From the NCBI RefSeq assembly GCF_032854445.1, contig NC_088298.1, positions 14,869,504 through 14,933,503 on the forward strand: a stretch of DNA of 64,000 nt, written 5' to 3'. The notes under the pieces are model-generated. The model was given only the letters and a program-made list of their open reading frames with translations, ran no database searches and was not told the origin of the DNA. The translations under genes were made by a program, and so were the position numbers. Shown in pieces: positions 52,057 to 63,609 of the stretch. Source of the DNA: Liolophura sinensis (Eukaryota > Mollusca > Polyplacophora > Chitonida > Chitonidae). Positions within the stretch are counted from its first letter, which is position 1, and each line of letters opens with the position of its first letter.

Positions 52057-52467
52057 CACTCATAAAATTAATCTGTTAGTTTTAGCAAAAAGTCTGTTGT
52101 CTGAGTGATGCTGGAACGTATTCTGCTAAGGAAACAGATTATTCTGTTAAATATAACACACACATTCTATTAATTCAACGTAAAGATTCTATTTGCGGGC
52201 CACTGTGGCCAGGTTGGTTTCCGCGCTAGCAGAGCGTAATGAGCCTCTCACCAATGCGATCGCTGTGAGTTCAAGTCCAACTCATGCTGGCTTCCTGTCC
52301 GCCGTCGTATATATGAAATATTCTCAAGTACGGTGTAAAACACCAATCAAATGAAGAAATAAAAAAATGAACATGACACGTTATTATGTTAAAATAACAG
52401 AATACATTCTAGCAATCACTCAAACAACAGACATTCTGTTAAAATGAACAGACTGATTTTTTGAGTG
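52057..52467. mobile_element. MITE with terminal inverted repeats and TA duplication, split by a SINE
   Basis: TA-CACTCA at the left (52055-52062) mirrors TGAGTG-TA at the right (52462-52469). The inverted arms extend about 75 bp: GTCTGTTGTCTGAGTGATGC, TGGAACGTATTCTG left, and the complement of CAGAATACATTCTAGCAATC, ACTCAAACAACAGAC right. A TA target and short body fit a non-autonomous Tc1/mariner-type element. A SINE (52196-52367) sits inside, leaving about 240 bp of MITE. Confidence 0.82.
52196..52367 (+). mobile_element. SINE nested inside a MITE, central block deleted
   Basis: Degraded head (GCGGGCCACTGTGGCCAGGT), intact tRNA-like middle (GCGATCGCTGTGAGTTCAAG), then CTGGCTTCCTGTCC joined to GCCGTCGTAT with about 90 bp lost, then tail ACACCAATCAAATGAAGAAA. 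Its position shows it inserted after the MITE. Confidence 0.85.
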
Positions 52468-52469
52468 TA

Positions 52470-53975
52470 GTAACAATAAACTTGTATCTACCTCATAACT
52501 AAACCAGAACTAACTAGATGGTTCTTTATGTAACACGACTCTGAATACATAAAGGGTGGGTTTTTCGTATCGGTCTCAACTAGATCCCATTCCCAGTTTC
52601 CTTCCTGGACCGCTATGCGAGGAGCTTCACAAGGGAAAAGGCGCAAAAGCAAGTACTTTAGGCAAAGTCACATTAAGTAGGTTTTTTGTAAACGTCTGAA
52701 ATTAAGCAGAGGTGTACTTCGACTGACAAGACGGATGAAATCAGATTGTTTGGGGCGCGTTCCTGGCGGTGTTGAGACAGCGAATCTGTTCCAGAGGACT
52801 GCGGAATATTACCGTCCGTCGAAGACTTCCAGACTAATCGCCATATGAGTGTGTAGCTACAAGGATCGGAGTGGTTCACCGCGGAAATCACAGACATCGG
52901 GCATTAACAAGGCATAGTTTAAGAGAATTCAGTAGCTCAGACATAGTGTACCCAAAGCCAGTTTTAAAACATTGTATAGACTGTGCTAGGTTAATATATC
53001 CCGTTAAGTTAAAAAGTGAAAGAATTCTGCTTCCCGGGAGTAAACTGAATGGATTCTTATTATATATTTTCGTTGATTTGAGAAAATCATAGCGGCCATC
53101 CCATGTGGCCTACCGTCTTACTCTACTCTACAAACGAGCTCATTTGCCCTCGCCATATGTTACCACGAGGCCGGGACGAAAATAAAATTCAATACAGTTC
53201 TATTTCTGCTCAGCCCGTCTGCCTGTCACAAGTGTCAAAGTTTGACCGTGATTTATCCTCCAGTTCAAAATAATGAGACGCAGACAAATGAGGATTAGCA
53301 TTTTCATTTGTGGAGCTCGCAGACGACAATAGGCAAATGTCACGTGACTAGCTCAAATCAGACGAAATCGGATTCATTTGAAGGAGGGAACACTTGCACG
53401 TGCCGATGCAGATGACAGATTGAGTAGAGATAATCCGCATTCTTGATTGGACAATTAAAGACCAATTATTTCTTCTGCCCGGCAGCATGAACGCAGCTGT
53501 CGTGCCCATCAAGAATTCTATGCGATTGTCAGCAGAGATAATATTCATTTATGCCTTCTGAAAAGTCACTTTATGGGTGTCGGTAGTTTGAACATGTACG
53601 AGATTCATAAAAAGAACCCAACTCCCTACTAATGAAAAGCATTTCTTATGCGTCAGCTATTTTTGTATCCCTGTCCAGTTTAATAAATAAAAATAAAAAG
53701 ATACAGCATGGTAATGAACTAGCACATCATCTTAAAACCTCGCACAAATCGGTTCTGCAAATATTTTCTGACCTGAAAAAAAAAACAACAAAAATTGCAT
53801 CACAGAAACAATTACTATATTACTATAGGCCTACTGCTGAAGGAGGTGACTCAAGGCCCATAAGGTTGACCTCAATCCGTCACGGAAGCTGCAAATAGTT
53901 TTATAACTATTATATACTTTGTTTTATACTGAATATTTATGATATCATTTGACTGAATCATACTGTCGCATTTAA
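52470..53975. other. Intergenic sequence, no gene; possible regulatory block at 53220-53560
   Basis: 53220-53560 is repeat-free with balanced composition and dense motif-like words: palindromic TCACGTGA (53340-53347) and GCACGTGC (53396-53403) E-boxes and TAATCCG (53431-53437). No exon found. Confidence 0.35.
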
Positions 53976-53977
53976 TA

Positions 53978-54036
53978 GTTTTTACTTATACTAAGGCGGT
54001 TAGAACCGGACAAAGAACGAGGGAAACCCGCATTTT
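53978..54036 (-). mobile_element. SINE fragment
   Basis: TTTACTTATACTAAGGCGGT, AGAACCGGACAAAG and GAGGGAAACCCGC follow the SINE order from the 3' third to the centre. Confidence 0.5.
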
Positions 54037-54039
54037 TTG

Positions 54040-57000
54040 TAAACATTTGTTTTGTTCGTTCGTCTTTTATTTTACTCTTTGTCTACCAGATACATACACT
54101 GAATGATTCCATGGTTGACTCACCTGACTGACAGATTAACTGATTGATTGGTGAATTTGTTATATTTGTGACTCAGCAGTTGACTAATATACTTGTTTAT
54201 CGATTGGGTACTTTCAAGCCATCTCCCTAAAGTTATGCTGTGATAGCGACTAGAGAATTGACAACCACTCATAGTTCGGGCTGGCACTTTCTCATGTAAG
54301 GAAATCTCTGGGTTTTTAGCCAGCGGGCTGGATGAAAAGAAGACAAGAAATATAACCCAAACCACTTTGTATATTGCAAATTATATTAAGTGTTGTCTTT
54401 TCGAGTAATCTCTTCAACCTGATATTGAACTTTCCTATCTAAAAGCCAGCGTGTTCATTGGAGCGGGTCGTGTGGAATATAGGTCTAGGTAAAGCTTAAG
54501 TTTTGGCATTCCGGAAAGACTATGGTCAGATACCCTCCAGAGCTATTTTATGATAGCCAATACTGATGCAGCTTGCAAATTCGATAAAATGACAATGGAT
54601 CTGTCTTTCACCGATGTAAGTCCCTATTGAAACATTGTCCCTTTAACCTGGCAGTGAGTCGGTGATTCCAAATTCGGTAGGGGTAGCTAACATCTGCCCG
54701 GGGTTTGGGTACATGATGAGCCAGACCGGACACACTCACGGAGCCCGGAACACCGTGGATAGATCCCAGAAAGCCCTAGGGATAGTAACCGACAGCCGGC
54801 ATAAGAGGTTTGGAGGACGAAGGCTCATTTGGCGCATTGAACAACTATCAGAGTTATTGTGAGTGGATTTGGCCGAGACGGACTTCCTTAGAGTCCTGCC
54901 AGTGAGAAATAGTCATACAAACCGCCTAAAACCCTGGCCATCGATCTTTAATTAAATCAGTGCTACCCTCACAGGGAATATAGTGACAAACACTGTTGTA
55001 ATGAGGGCTAGTGCATGATGAAGTGTCTGACAGGAACCCATGGCAGGATGGGTATAAGCGGACGGTCCCTTGACATCTACACCTGACGGAATCACCAAGA
55101 ACCCCCCCCCCCCCCTCCCACCCTTCCTGACAAGCTAAATCCAGCTCTGATGGAAAGTTCCCCAAGGTATAGAGAAGCATTGAAACTGATATATAGTCTA
55201 GCGATAACAAAATGTTTTTAATGCATCCGGAATTATTCGCACCCATTTGCGGGTCATATTAAATTCCGTCTTACATTGCAAAATAAAATCAATGAGATCC
55301 CAAGTTCAAATCTCGCTCTTGCCGGATCTCGTTCGAATTCAAGTTTGGAGGTTAATTCGGTACAGATCGAGGTTCGAGATTCCCCTTATATGTAGACCTG
55401 AGTGTCATTGTAAAGGTATTCTTGAAGTTATACACTTCAGTCAAATAAATAAATCGAATAAATGATTGTTCTGCTGGGAATCATTCTGTTAAGTAGTCGA
55501 TCACAGAGTAAATAGATTTTACCGTGGCGACGAATGTCTTCACTGTGCATTTGTTGAGCTAAGCGCGAGTTTTGATAGATTTTACAGAACGGGACACTGG
55601 AGCCCTTTATCCTCTTCAAACAAAACATCAGCCAACGAACCAAATCCGTTACTTATTCATACTTTACTCAGCTTCGTCTACGTTCGACACATGATAATCC
55701 TTGCATACTTGGTCGAGTTCCGCTTTAAGACACGCCAACTGGATATTCGGAGATCAATCCGGTTTCAACCGGAAGTCAGGCGCAGCCACTGAAAATCAAA
55801 TACAATGCAAGCTTCCGGCCACGTGACACGCTTAGGCGTCACGCGAGCAAAGGAATCCTCTGTATAAAACTTGACGTTAAATTTTCTAGCAACATCTATA
55901 CATGGTCAAATTTTTGTTGAAAGAATCACGATTTCATAATTATTCTTATAGAATACGAAAAAAATTTAACGTTTTTTTATATCGTAAGTTATTACTTTAT
56001 AGGCTACTGAGATATAATATTCCTCTATTGCGCAGAAGGCATGCCCTGTTATTATTCCGCAAACAGAAATGAAAGCCGCTTGGGTTTTCATAAAAATATC
56101 GCCATCAGTTCATTGGAGTGGGGGATTAGCTCAGCAAATCCTACAGCGTGTGTGAATCTAAAGGTTGTGATCGCTGCCTGACTCCCGCCAGAGCGTAACC
56201 AAAATGTAAGATAATTCCCGGGAACAAATCAGAACGCAAACCGAGCGCCAGTAATGCGAGTAAGTCGCGGGAATCTTTATTCATGGAAAGGTTCGCAGTG
56301 AGCAAACAAGATAAGGCGAGGTCTGTTGGGCTTGATAAGACGAAAGTAACAGCATAAAGCGAAGGCAAGGCAAAACTCCTGACACAGAAGGAAATTGAAA
56401 GGTTGCGTCTTTAATGGCATTTGCAGGCGTCCGAGAAGGAAAAATGGACAGGCGCGGACACCGTGAATTAAACTGGTACCGAGAAACGAAATCCGACATA
56501 AGACTTAATGATCCGAACGCGCCACCGTAACTAGTAAAAACGCAGAAGAGTTTCAAAAAATTAAAGACACGGTTTAATACATATCTGCATGACTACTTCG
56601 CATTAGGCTAAGGCAGAAAACACCATTTCGGTAACAAAATCGCCACTGTCTTCTCCCATAACAACTATGCTAGTAGGGATGGTTCTTTAAATATATATCC
56701 ACTGATTTGATACGCATTATATTCTTAGACTTAAAGAAAAATACCATATCTTCCGAGTTCGTAGCTAACTCGAAAAGCTAGCTTAGGTAGAAATCTCTCA
56801 TATACGCACATTTCAATACTTGAACTTATTCGCATTAATTTTATCTGCATTCGACGTCTCAAACAGGTTTTTGAACGTAAACCGATATTAGCAGGCAGGA
56901 TAACAAAATTTAAGAGAATTAAGCCAGGTCAAAGTGTATGGTAACTGAATTCTAGTACATGTATGTCTTTGCTGACCACTGAGATTTGAGTGTAGTGCTA

Positions 57001-57130
57001 CAAATCAGTCCGCCAACAACAGGTCTTAAACCAAAGTTTATTTTTCAAATGTGCATTCAGCCTTATTAAGTGACTTTACATATCTCAACATAGTATTCAT
57101 AAGTAACACGTAGCTTTACTGAGCAATTGC
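54040..57130. other. Intergenic sequence, no gene seen
   Basis: Includes a run of 14 C (55102-55115), a possible SINE tail at 55366-55460, and a 15-base tRNA-Ala-like 5' word (GGGGGATTAGCTCAG, about 56121) with no cloverleaf after it. Two overlapping frames (56141-56556) lack motifs. Confidence 0.4.
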
Positions 57131-57134
57131 AGAT

Positions 57135-57310
57135 GTAGTTCGTGAATGTCAGTTGTTCATTAATGTTTGTTGTTCGTGAATGTTCGTTGTTCGTATACAC
57201 ATGTTGTTCGTGGATGTTCGTTGTTCGTAAACGCTTGCTGTTCGTTGTTTGTAAAAGTAAACGCTTATTGTTCATGGATGTTCGTTATTCTTAAACCCTT
57301 GTTTTTCGTA
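57135..57310 (+). repeat. GTTCGTTGTTCGTGAAT-type degenerate minisatellite
   Basis: Words TGTTCGTTGTTCGT and GGATGTTCGTTGTTCGTAAA recur irregularly over 175 bp, alternating with AACGCTTG.TGTTC. Confidence 0.8.
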
Positions 57311-57424
57311 GCAACCATTTCATGTGGCCATAAAGCACATCTCAAGATAATATTGATAAATACACGTCATCTGCCAGTTACGTGTCACAAATTGTAACCA
57401 GTTATTTACGAGAATAGCTGATAT

Positions 57425-57540
57425 GAATATCGGTGTTCATGAGACAGAATTTCACCGGTAACGTGTGACTATTTGCTGACACGCTGCCATCGCTGGTCTT
57501 ACTGTTCTAGTCTTTTAGATGCAGAAATGCAACAAACTGT
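57425..57540 (-). repeat. Dispersed repeat R2 copy, minus orientation
   Basis: TTTCACCGGTAACGTGTGAC, TATTTGCTGACACGCTGCCA and CTGGTCTTACTGTTCTAGTC are the complement of the R2 5' half, beginning AAAAGACTA on the minus strand. Confidence 0.7.
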
Positions 57541-57544
57541 CATC

Positions 57545-58030
57545 AGTAAGTATATTGCATTTGGAAACATCCTACTGGCGATTTACAGAAAACGTCAGTG
57601 TCTCACAAACACAAGTTAATAGTTAATCATATAGTTATACCATTTTGTACATTATTATTTAATCCATGTGAACATAAAACAGATACGGTTCCTCGCCATA
57701 GGACAGAAATAACTTAGAAACACTCCAGTGATTATCGTGCGCTCTCATTACTTAAGTAAAGTGACACTTAAGATAAGATTGCCCCCCGGGGGTGATACTG
57801 AGTGTCAGGGAACATTACTTATCTACTGCAGTCGCTAAAAGAGACCATTGGGAGAAGCGATAGTCTATTAGAGCGATCGATGGCAAATTTGGCAAAGTGT
57901 TGTTATAGACGATAAGCACTTTGTCGTAATCATTAACATAAGCTCATCCTCGATATGTCCAAGAATTATATATATCTTCAGTCGACGTCCATCAACAACG
58001 GCTTGTAGGAAACACAGCATCAACCATCTG
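57545..58030. other. Intergenic sequence, no gene seen
   Basis: Nothing recognised. Confidence 0.4.
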
Positions 58031-58035
58031 TGCAT

Positions 58036-58215
58036 AGTGTCGTGGTCGAGTTGTAAAAAATTTTAGCTTTCAACTGATACACGAGGCGCAGGTTCAATCC
58101 CGGGGAATATGTGGAAGCCCAAACTCCAACTGTTTGATGATTTTGGTGTCCTAATGGTTAAAGCGTAAGCCTCGAAGTGGTGACACCTGGGATCAAACAC
58201 GGGTCGGGTCACAAT
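58036..58215 (+). repeat. Two adjacent tRNA-like segments
   Basis: First: GTCGTGGTCGAGTTGT (A-box-like) with GCAGGTTCAATCCCGGGG (B-box-like) about 50 nt later. Second: GGTGTCCTAATGGTTAAAGC with CTGGGATCAAACACGGGTC. Neither folds into a clean cloverleaf by eye, so they are probably SINE heads of other families. Confidence 0.4.
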
Positions 58216-58219
58216 GACT

Positions 58220-60885
58220 ATGACACAGCGATACCCATTTTCTTAACTTTGCTGGACACCCTGTTTAAGACGTCTTACTATTATGTAAAACCTCAAAAGC
58301 CTTCTTACTACTACAAGGAAGCAATAGTAAGCGCACTTATCGTTACATGAGAAAGAGAAATTCGCATTACAAGGATTCGAACTCTATTCCCAATACAGAA
58401 ATGAACACATTATAGTAATAGTAAGTATGCAACATTTCAAGACATTCATTCGGTGGTATTAAGGTGTTGTTTAGTCAAAACAAACAATAGCTTCTCATGG
58501 ATAAACCCAGATGTCGTTATTCAACTGTTATCCATGAGAGAAATTTTGTTTCCTCTTGATACCTGACGAATTTTGTCAAAAGATGAAGAAAATTTTAAAA
58601 TGACACACATTACAAAAATCTTACCTAGGTAAAGAATTGTCTCTCGTTGAGGTTATAGTGTACAAATTCGAAGATCAGGGATGGCTTTACGATCACCTTA
58701 GGGTTTCAAGCTGCCCGAAGTGTTCCTCAAATCCTCCCTTTTGCACAGAAGAGCTCCGTTAGAAAAATTATATACGCGATTTTGCCACACATAATTCCAA
58801 ATGAAGAAGGTGATGTAATATTTGTTCCAAATGTCCTGGGAATTTTTCGCTCAGTACCGGTATTCAATTTAGCAAGCTTTTTCACAGCAGGTACACAGCC
58901 TATCACATCAAGAGCAAATCGTATCAGGCCTGTCGTCGGTACGGCGACCTTGGGAGTATATCACGGACAACGTATTGAATGTAGTAGCAATCCTTTCTCA
59001 AAGCTATGTCAACGAATCCAGGAAGTGATCTTCAAGACGAAGATACGGAAACACTGCACGGGCAGAACATTTACCGATTAAAATTTGAATTTTTGACTGT
59101 TTCGTCGTCCAATCAAAAATTTACCACTCGAGAAGTGAAGAAGTAATCCGTCTACGGAGGATAGTTTTTGATGTCTTTGATGCAGAGCTTTTAATTTCCT
59201 CCGGGCATTCAAGAAAGACTCTCGCTGTGAGGAATTTGTCCCATATTTCTGTATTAGGGAATTAATATTGTACCGGCAGCTTAGTATTCTTTGAAGTACT
59301 TGCCCGTCCCCCGGGGATTTTCCCGCCTTGTGATCGTCCCACGCTGTATCAGCTAGAGAAAGGGAGACACAGAAAGGGGGAGACAGAGAGTGAGAGTGAA
59401 AATTTTATATCTCAACGTCTTCAGGAGCAACGTTTCTCAGTTGGTAAGTTCTTTCATGGAGCTTTGTTATCTACACCACTATAACATCTGAATGCAGCTA
59501 AGACTGATCTGCTGTCATGATATTTCACCATTGAACCCTATGAGTCGTGCTTCGCTGTAAAATATGAGCATCTCGCAGTGTTAAGATTTCGTTTACTAGA
59601 ATTTCAATGCATAACCTTCAATTAATGATGTCATTGCCACTTTTTAAGATATACGATTCTGAGAATTATTTCACCGATTACATACATAATGCACAAAAGT
59701 CCGACAGCTAATCCTCTTATCCTTGCAATACGGCAGAATCAAACGTGACGCCGTCTGCGAGACAAGAGGTCGAAGATTCGATGTGATAGGGCTTGCAATG
59801 TGTTCTAGACTGGCCGCTCACAACAGGGCGACCCTGTTCATCATAGAACGTTTCAATGGTCAATAGAGAACTTTCCCGTCAGCGGATTCCTTTCGTGAAA
59901 CAGCTATCAATCCCGTATACTATTCCCCTATGTTAGGAAATGGTGCGTGCCGTTAGGCCAACTATAAAACTCGATGTACCAATTTCTAAAGAAGTAGGAT
60001 TGTAAAAGGAAATTTCCTTGGTTCAACGGCGTGCAACACGCTATAAAAGGATGCACTGCTGCTATAGTATGAGGTAATACAGCCGTACAAACCAAGGAAC
60101 TTGAAGACATCAGCAGATATGAGAACGTGTGTAGACAGACAAATCTTCCAAATCTTCCCCTACAGAAATCCTTCTTGTCTTCTTTCAGTCAAATTCCAGT
60201 GCTATAAAAGGATCCAAAGGCTATCAGAAAAACACCATTCGATTTAAGTTACCTTCTCCAAATCTGTCATCCTTTAATTCCAGAGTTATGAAAGGAATCG
60301 AAGATTTTCAGAACTGCAACACATCTGCCGTCTTCAAACTCCTTCTTGAGACTTGGTACAGTTAAATTAAAGCGTCACCGTGAAGTCATCCACGCCACAT
60401 TTACGCAGTGACACCATTAAGTTCACTATGTGATAATATTTTATACCATGACGCCGGTAACAGCTCCGCCAGCCAAAGCTCCGGGGAACGGAAAAGAATT
60501 AAGGACAATTCCACCGTGCTATTAGCCTGGCACAGGGGGTAGAAAATTAGCAATAATTTCCACGCGCGTCTTAGCCGTGTTAGAGAGTCTTCTAGGAAGG
60601 GTGTCGCTAAGGAAATTTGTGATCCACGAGCTCTCGCATCAGCCACATTGGTTCCGAACATAAATCCGTTTTTGTGTGAGTCTGCTCTCCCCGGCCCACG
60701 GAATAGACTCCAAGACGTGACCAAGAGGTCCCTCAATTAACTGCAAATCGAAACAGAATATTTATCATTCCGGACCTTAGATGTCAACTCTAACCTGATG
60801 CCGAACTGGTTTCCGAAAACGCAACGCGCATCGGGCACCCCCAACATCCTTTTATAATGTAATATTTATACTGGTTCCTGACACT
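58220..60885. other. Intergenic sequence, no gene seen
   Basis: 59110-59345 is repeat-free and balanced, with TTTTAATTTCC and GGGAATTAATATTG words; a GA-rich tract follows near 59355-59400. The 111-residue minus frame at 60401-60736 has no domain motif. Confidence 0.35.
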
Positions 60886-60889
60886 GTTG

Positions 60890-61140
60890 TTTAATGGGAC
60901 GCCAATGGCGTCCAGTGCGACTCATTTCATCTGGAGTTCGCGTGTAATCTCAATTCCTGCGAGATTCACTTAATATGCAAATTGAACCAGGCCAATTTCT
61001 CCTTCGGACGGTGGATAAACATTGGACAGTAATCAAGGAATACAGGCCTTATTTTTATATCCTACCGCCCTATTTGTCTAGAAATTAATCTTCAGCCAAT
61101 CGGCTAATGCGCTCATTTCTCCCAAGCTACACGTGACAAG
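60890..61140. promoter_or_regulatory. Candidate conserved noncoding/regulatory block with POU octamer
   Basis: A unique, balanced block with a perfect octamer ATGCAAAT (60975-60982) inside TTAATATGCAAATTGA, plus GAAATTAATC and CCAATCGGCTAAT. Octamers bind POU-family factors; whether this one does is inference. Not near a defined gene within the window. Confidence 0.25.
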
Positions 61141-61144
61141 GGTA

Positions 61145-63605
61145 CAGTCGTCACGCATTCACTTCCTTTTGTTTATTAAAGCGAAACCACTCCCGCCATA
61201 AATGCTTTTAATTTTATTTATACTTTTACAGAGAGAAATAAACTTTAGTTACCTAGAAGTGCTACATTACCTATACTCATAAAGAAGGCATTCTATTTAG
61301 CTTAAGCCAATTTTCAAATATATCACCCTTTCCAAAGTTCTGAAAACTTTCCCACGTAACATAGGCGAAAGTTGCCAATCTGTTGTTCACTCCTGTCTTT
61401 GTAATGGATATTTGCGGACAAGCTTAAAGACGTACTTCTCGTGCACTGCAAGAGAACAACAATCAATGTGGCCCGTGGCCCCGAGTCGCCATTAGGCTGG
61501 AAAATGTGCCCCACTGGGTGCTGATTAGACCAGTGTCAGTACACTGCATAATATCTCGTCTCTTCAGCATGGTCCCCTAGTTAGGCAGCACTGTAAACAT
61601 GACGGCAAACAATGTCTGCGATGTGGCCAAAAGCAATTCTGAATGCGGCGTTAAGTAAAGAAGCAATCAGGGAAATCAGAATTAAAAGATGTGTCACTAG
61701 AGAGAAAAAAAGCAGACATCCACTTCATGCCTGCTAAGATTCATTTCGGGGAATATGAGTCAAGAGAAATTTCCTTATATTTGTATATATATTTCAGTGC
61801 ATGGAAGCTTCTTCTAAAAAAAGAAATGTGAAACTGTTGCTCCATTAGTCTGGTAGCATTCAATCTGATCCTAAAATCTAGGCCATTGGTCACAAATTCA
61901 CTTGTCTGTTCAAATTTACCAATTACATAATCCATGTTAATAATTAAACTTTCCACGCGGCATGAGCGCAGGAAAAAAATCCTCCCAGACTGATACACAT
62001 TTCCAGATTGAACAACCAATCAGTCAGTCAATCAATCATCCCACCACTCGGCTAATGCCTAAGGCGGATCTCAGAGCTCAAATCACATTATGTCATTCCC
62101 ACACGTCTCGATACCACTTGAAATTCAAAGCGCCATGGAAACCGGATTGTCTTGAATAAATGGCAAACAAACAGCCGAAGCAAACCAACTGGGACTAGGA
62201 TCATGAATTGCCCTCATTCGTCAATGTCTGGCCTCAGTCGAACTTGGTTCTTCCTCACATTTTCTGTACAGGCCACTAAATAAAATTTTAAAGAAATATC
62301 GTCTGGCTTAGCAATAAAATAAATGTGCATGGAGTTTGTATTGTTTTAATTGTTTCGCTATTCTTTCTTTAACTAATGCAAAGTTAGGTATATTTCCATG
62401 AAAACAATTTTGCCATGTTGTGTTGAATTTCTATGTTAATAAATTGTATGTATGATTGTGATTAGATAAATTGAAGCTCATATACACTTGATACAGAGAT
62501 CATGAGACCGGAAAGTCGTCTTTTCAGTACACCGGTGAGAGAAGCGGGACTCACTGAGTACTAATAACCCGTAGTACTAATTTTAGTACTTTTAGTAACA
62601 CCTAGTGACCTTCGTCGTCACATGACTGAAAAATTGTTAAGTGCGACGTAAAAACCGAGCACACATACATTTAAAAATGAACACTATAGTCATAAAAAAG
62701 TAGCATAGAAAGATCTCAGTCTATTCGGCTAATGTTCCCAGAAATAGAGAAAACTTAAAACTCCTCCAAAAGAGCAGATCAAAGCTGTATGTGTTCTTGT
62801 GTTCTTTCATGTAATGTGACAGTTCTGGTGTATACGTGAGCATAAAACAACAGGTAGAACGCAAACGCTACGGCGTTTATGCAGAAATGATGTTATTCAC
62901 AGTTATCTGAACCCTTCTGAGTTTTCCCGCAATTACCCTTGTCTTTTTTCAGTATGCACAACGAACAATACTGTCCGGTCGAATAGCATGCAATTCTGTA
63001 TAGTGTGGCTTCAGATGAAATATGGGTTAGGAGGCAAGATCGGTCCAGCTACCTTAAAACTTCATACTTTATGAATGTCATAGTTTCAATCAACGTTACG
63101 CCGAATTCGTCATCTGCGGCCTATAAAGGTCATGTACATAACGGACCTTTTACAGGTTTTTATCAACATTCCAATCCACGGTTGGTCTGGGGCACGGAAT
63201 CCCGACACTTCCCCGAGTTAAGCCAATTACAAGTGTAGGGGTAATAAACGCGTTGTGGGAGCCTTCCAAGAACTCACCCAATAAAAACGAACGATGAATT
63301 TAATGGATAACCGATAAAAAATCTGCTCCTAGACAACGTGATTTAATAAAGCGCCGTACCCTATCGCTGAACTCTCGTTTGTTTTGAGGGAAAAACGGTA
63401 TCTTTGAACGGACCAATGAGCACGGAGGAAGGCATCAAAGCGTAAATCAAGACAAGATGGCATAAATCTCAGTTCCCAATGCCCAAATCATGCTGAACAA
63501 AACTGGTTCTGGGGAGAAAAAATTACGTGCGACAGATTTATGAGTCTGACCTTACATACATTTATCACGTTAAAATTGCCAAAAAAAGAAAAATCGGGAT
63601 CAAAA
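61145..63605. other. Intergenic sequence, no gene seen
   Basis: AT-rich with short frames only; a GTAGTACTAATTTTAGTACT-like tract near 62570-62595. Confidence 0.4.
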
Positions 63606-63609
63606 CGTC

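Noticed and set aside
56121-56190. tRNA-Ala gene
   Set aside because: Only the first 15 bases match; no anticodon arm or T-arm follows.
60401-60736. 111-residue minus-strand frame
   Set aside because: Composition is unremarkable, no domain motif or repeat support; length is compatible with chance.
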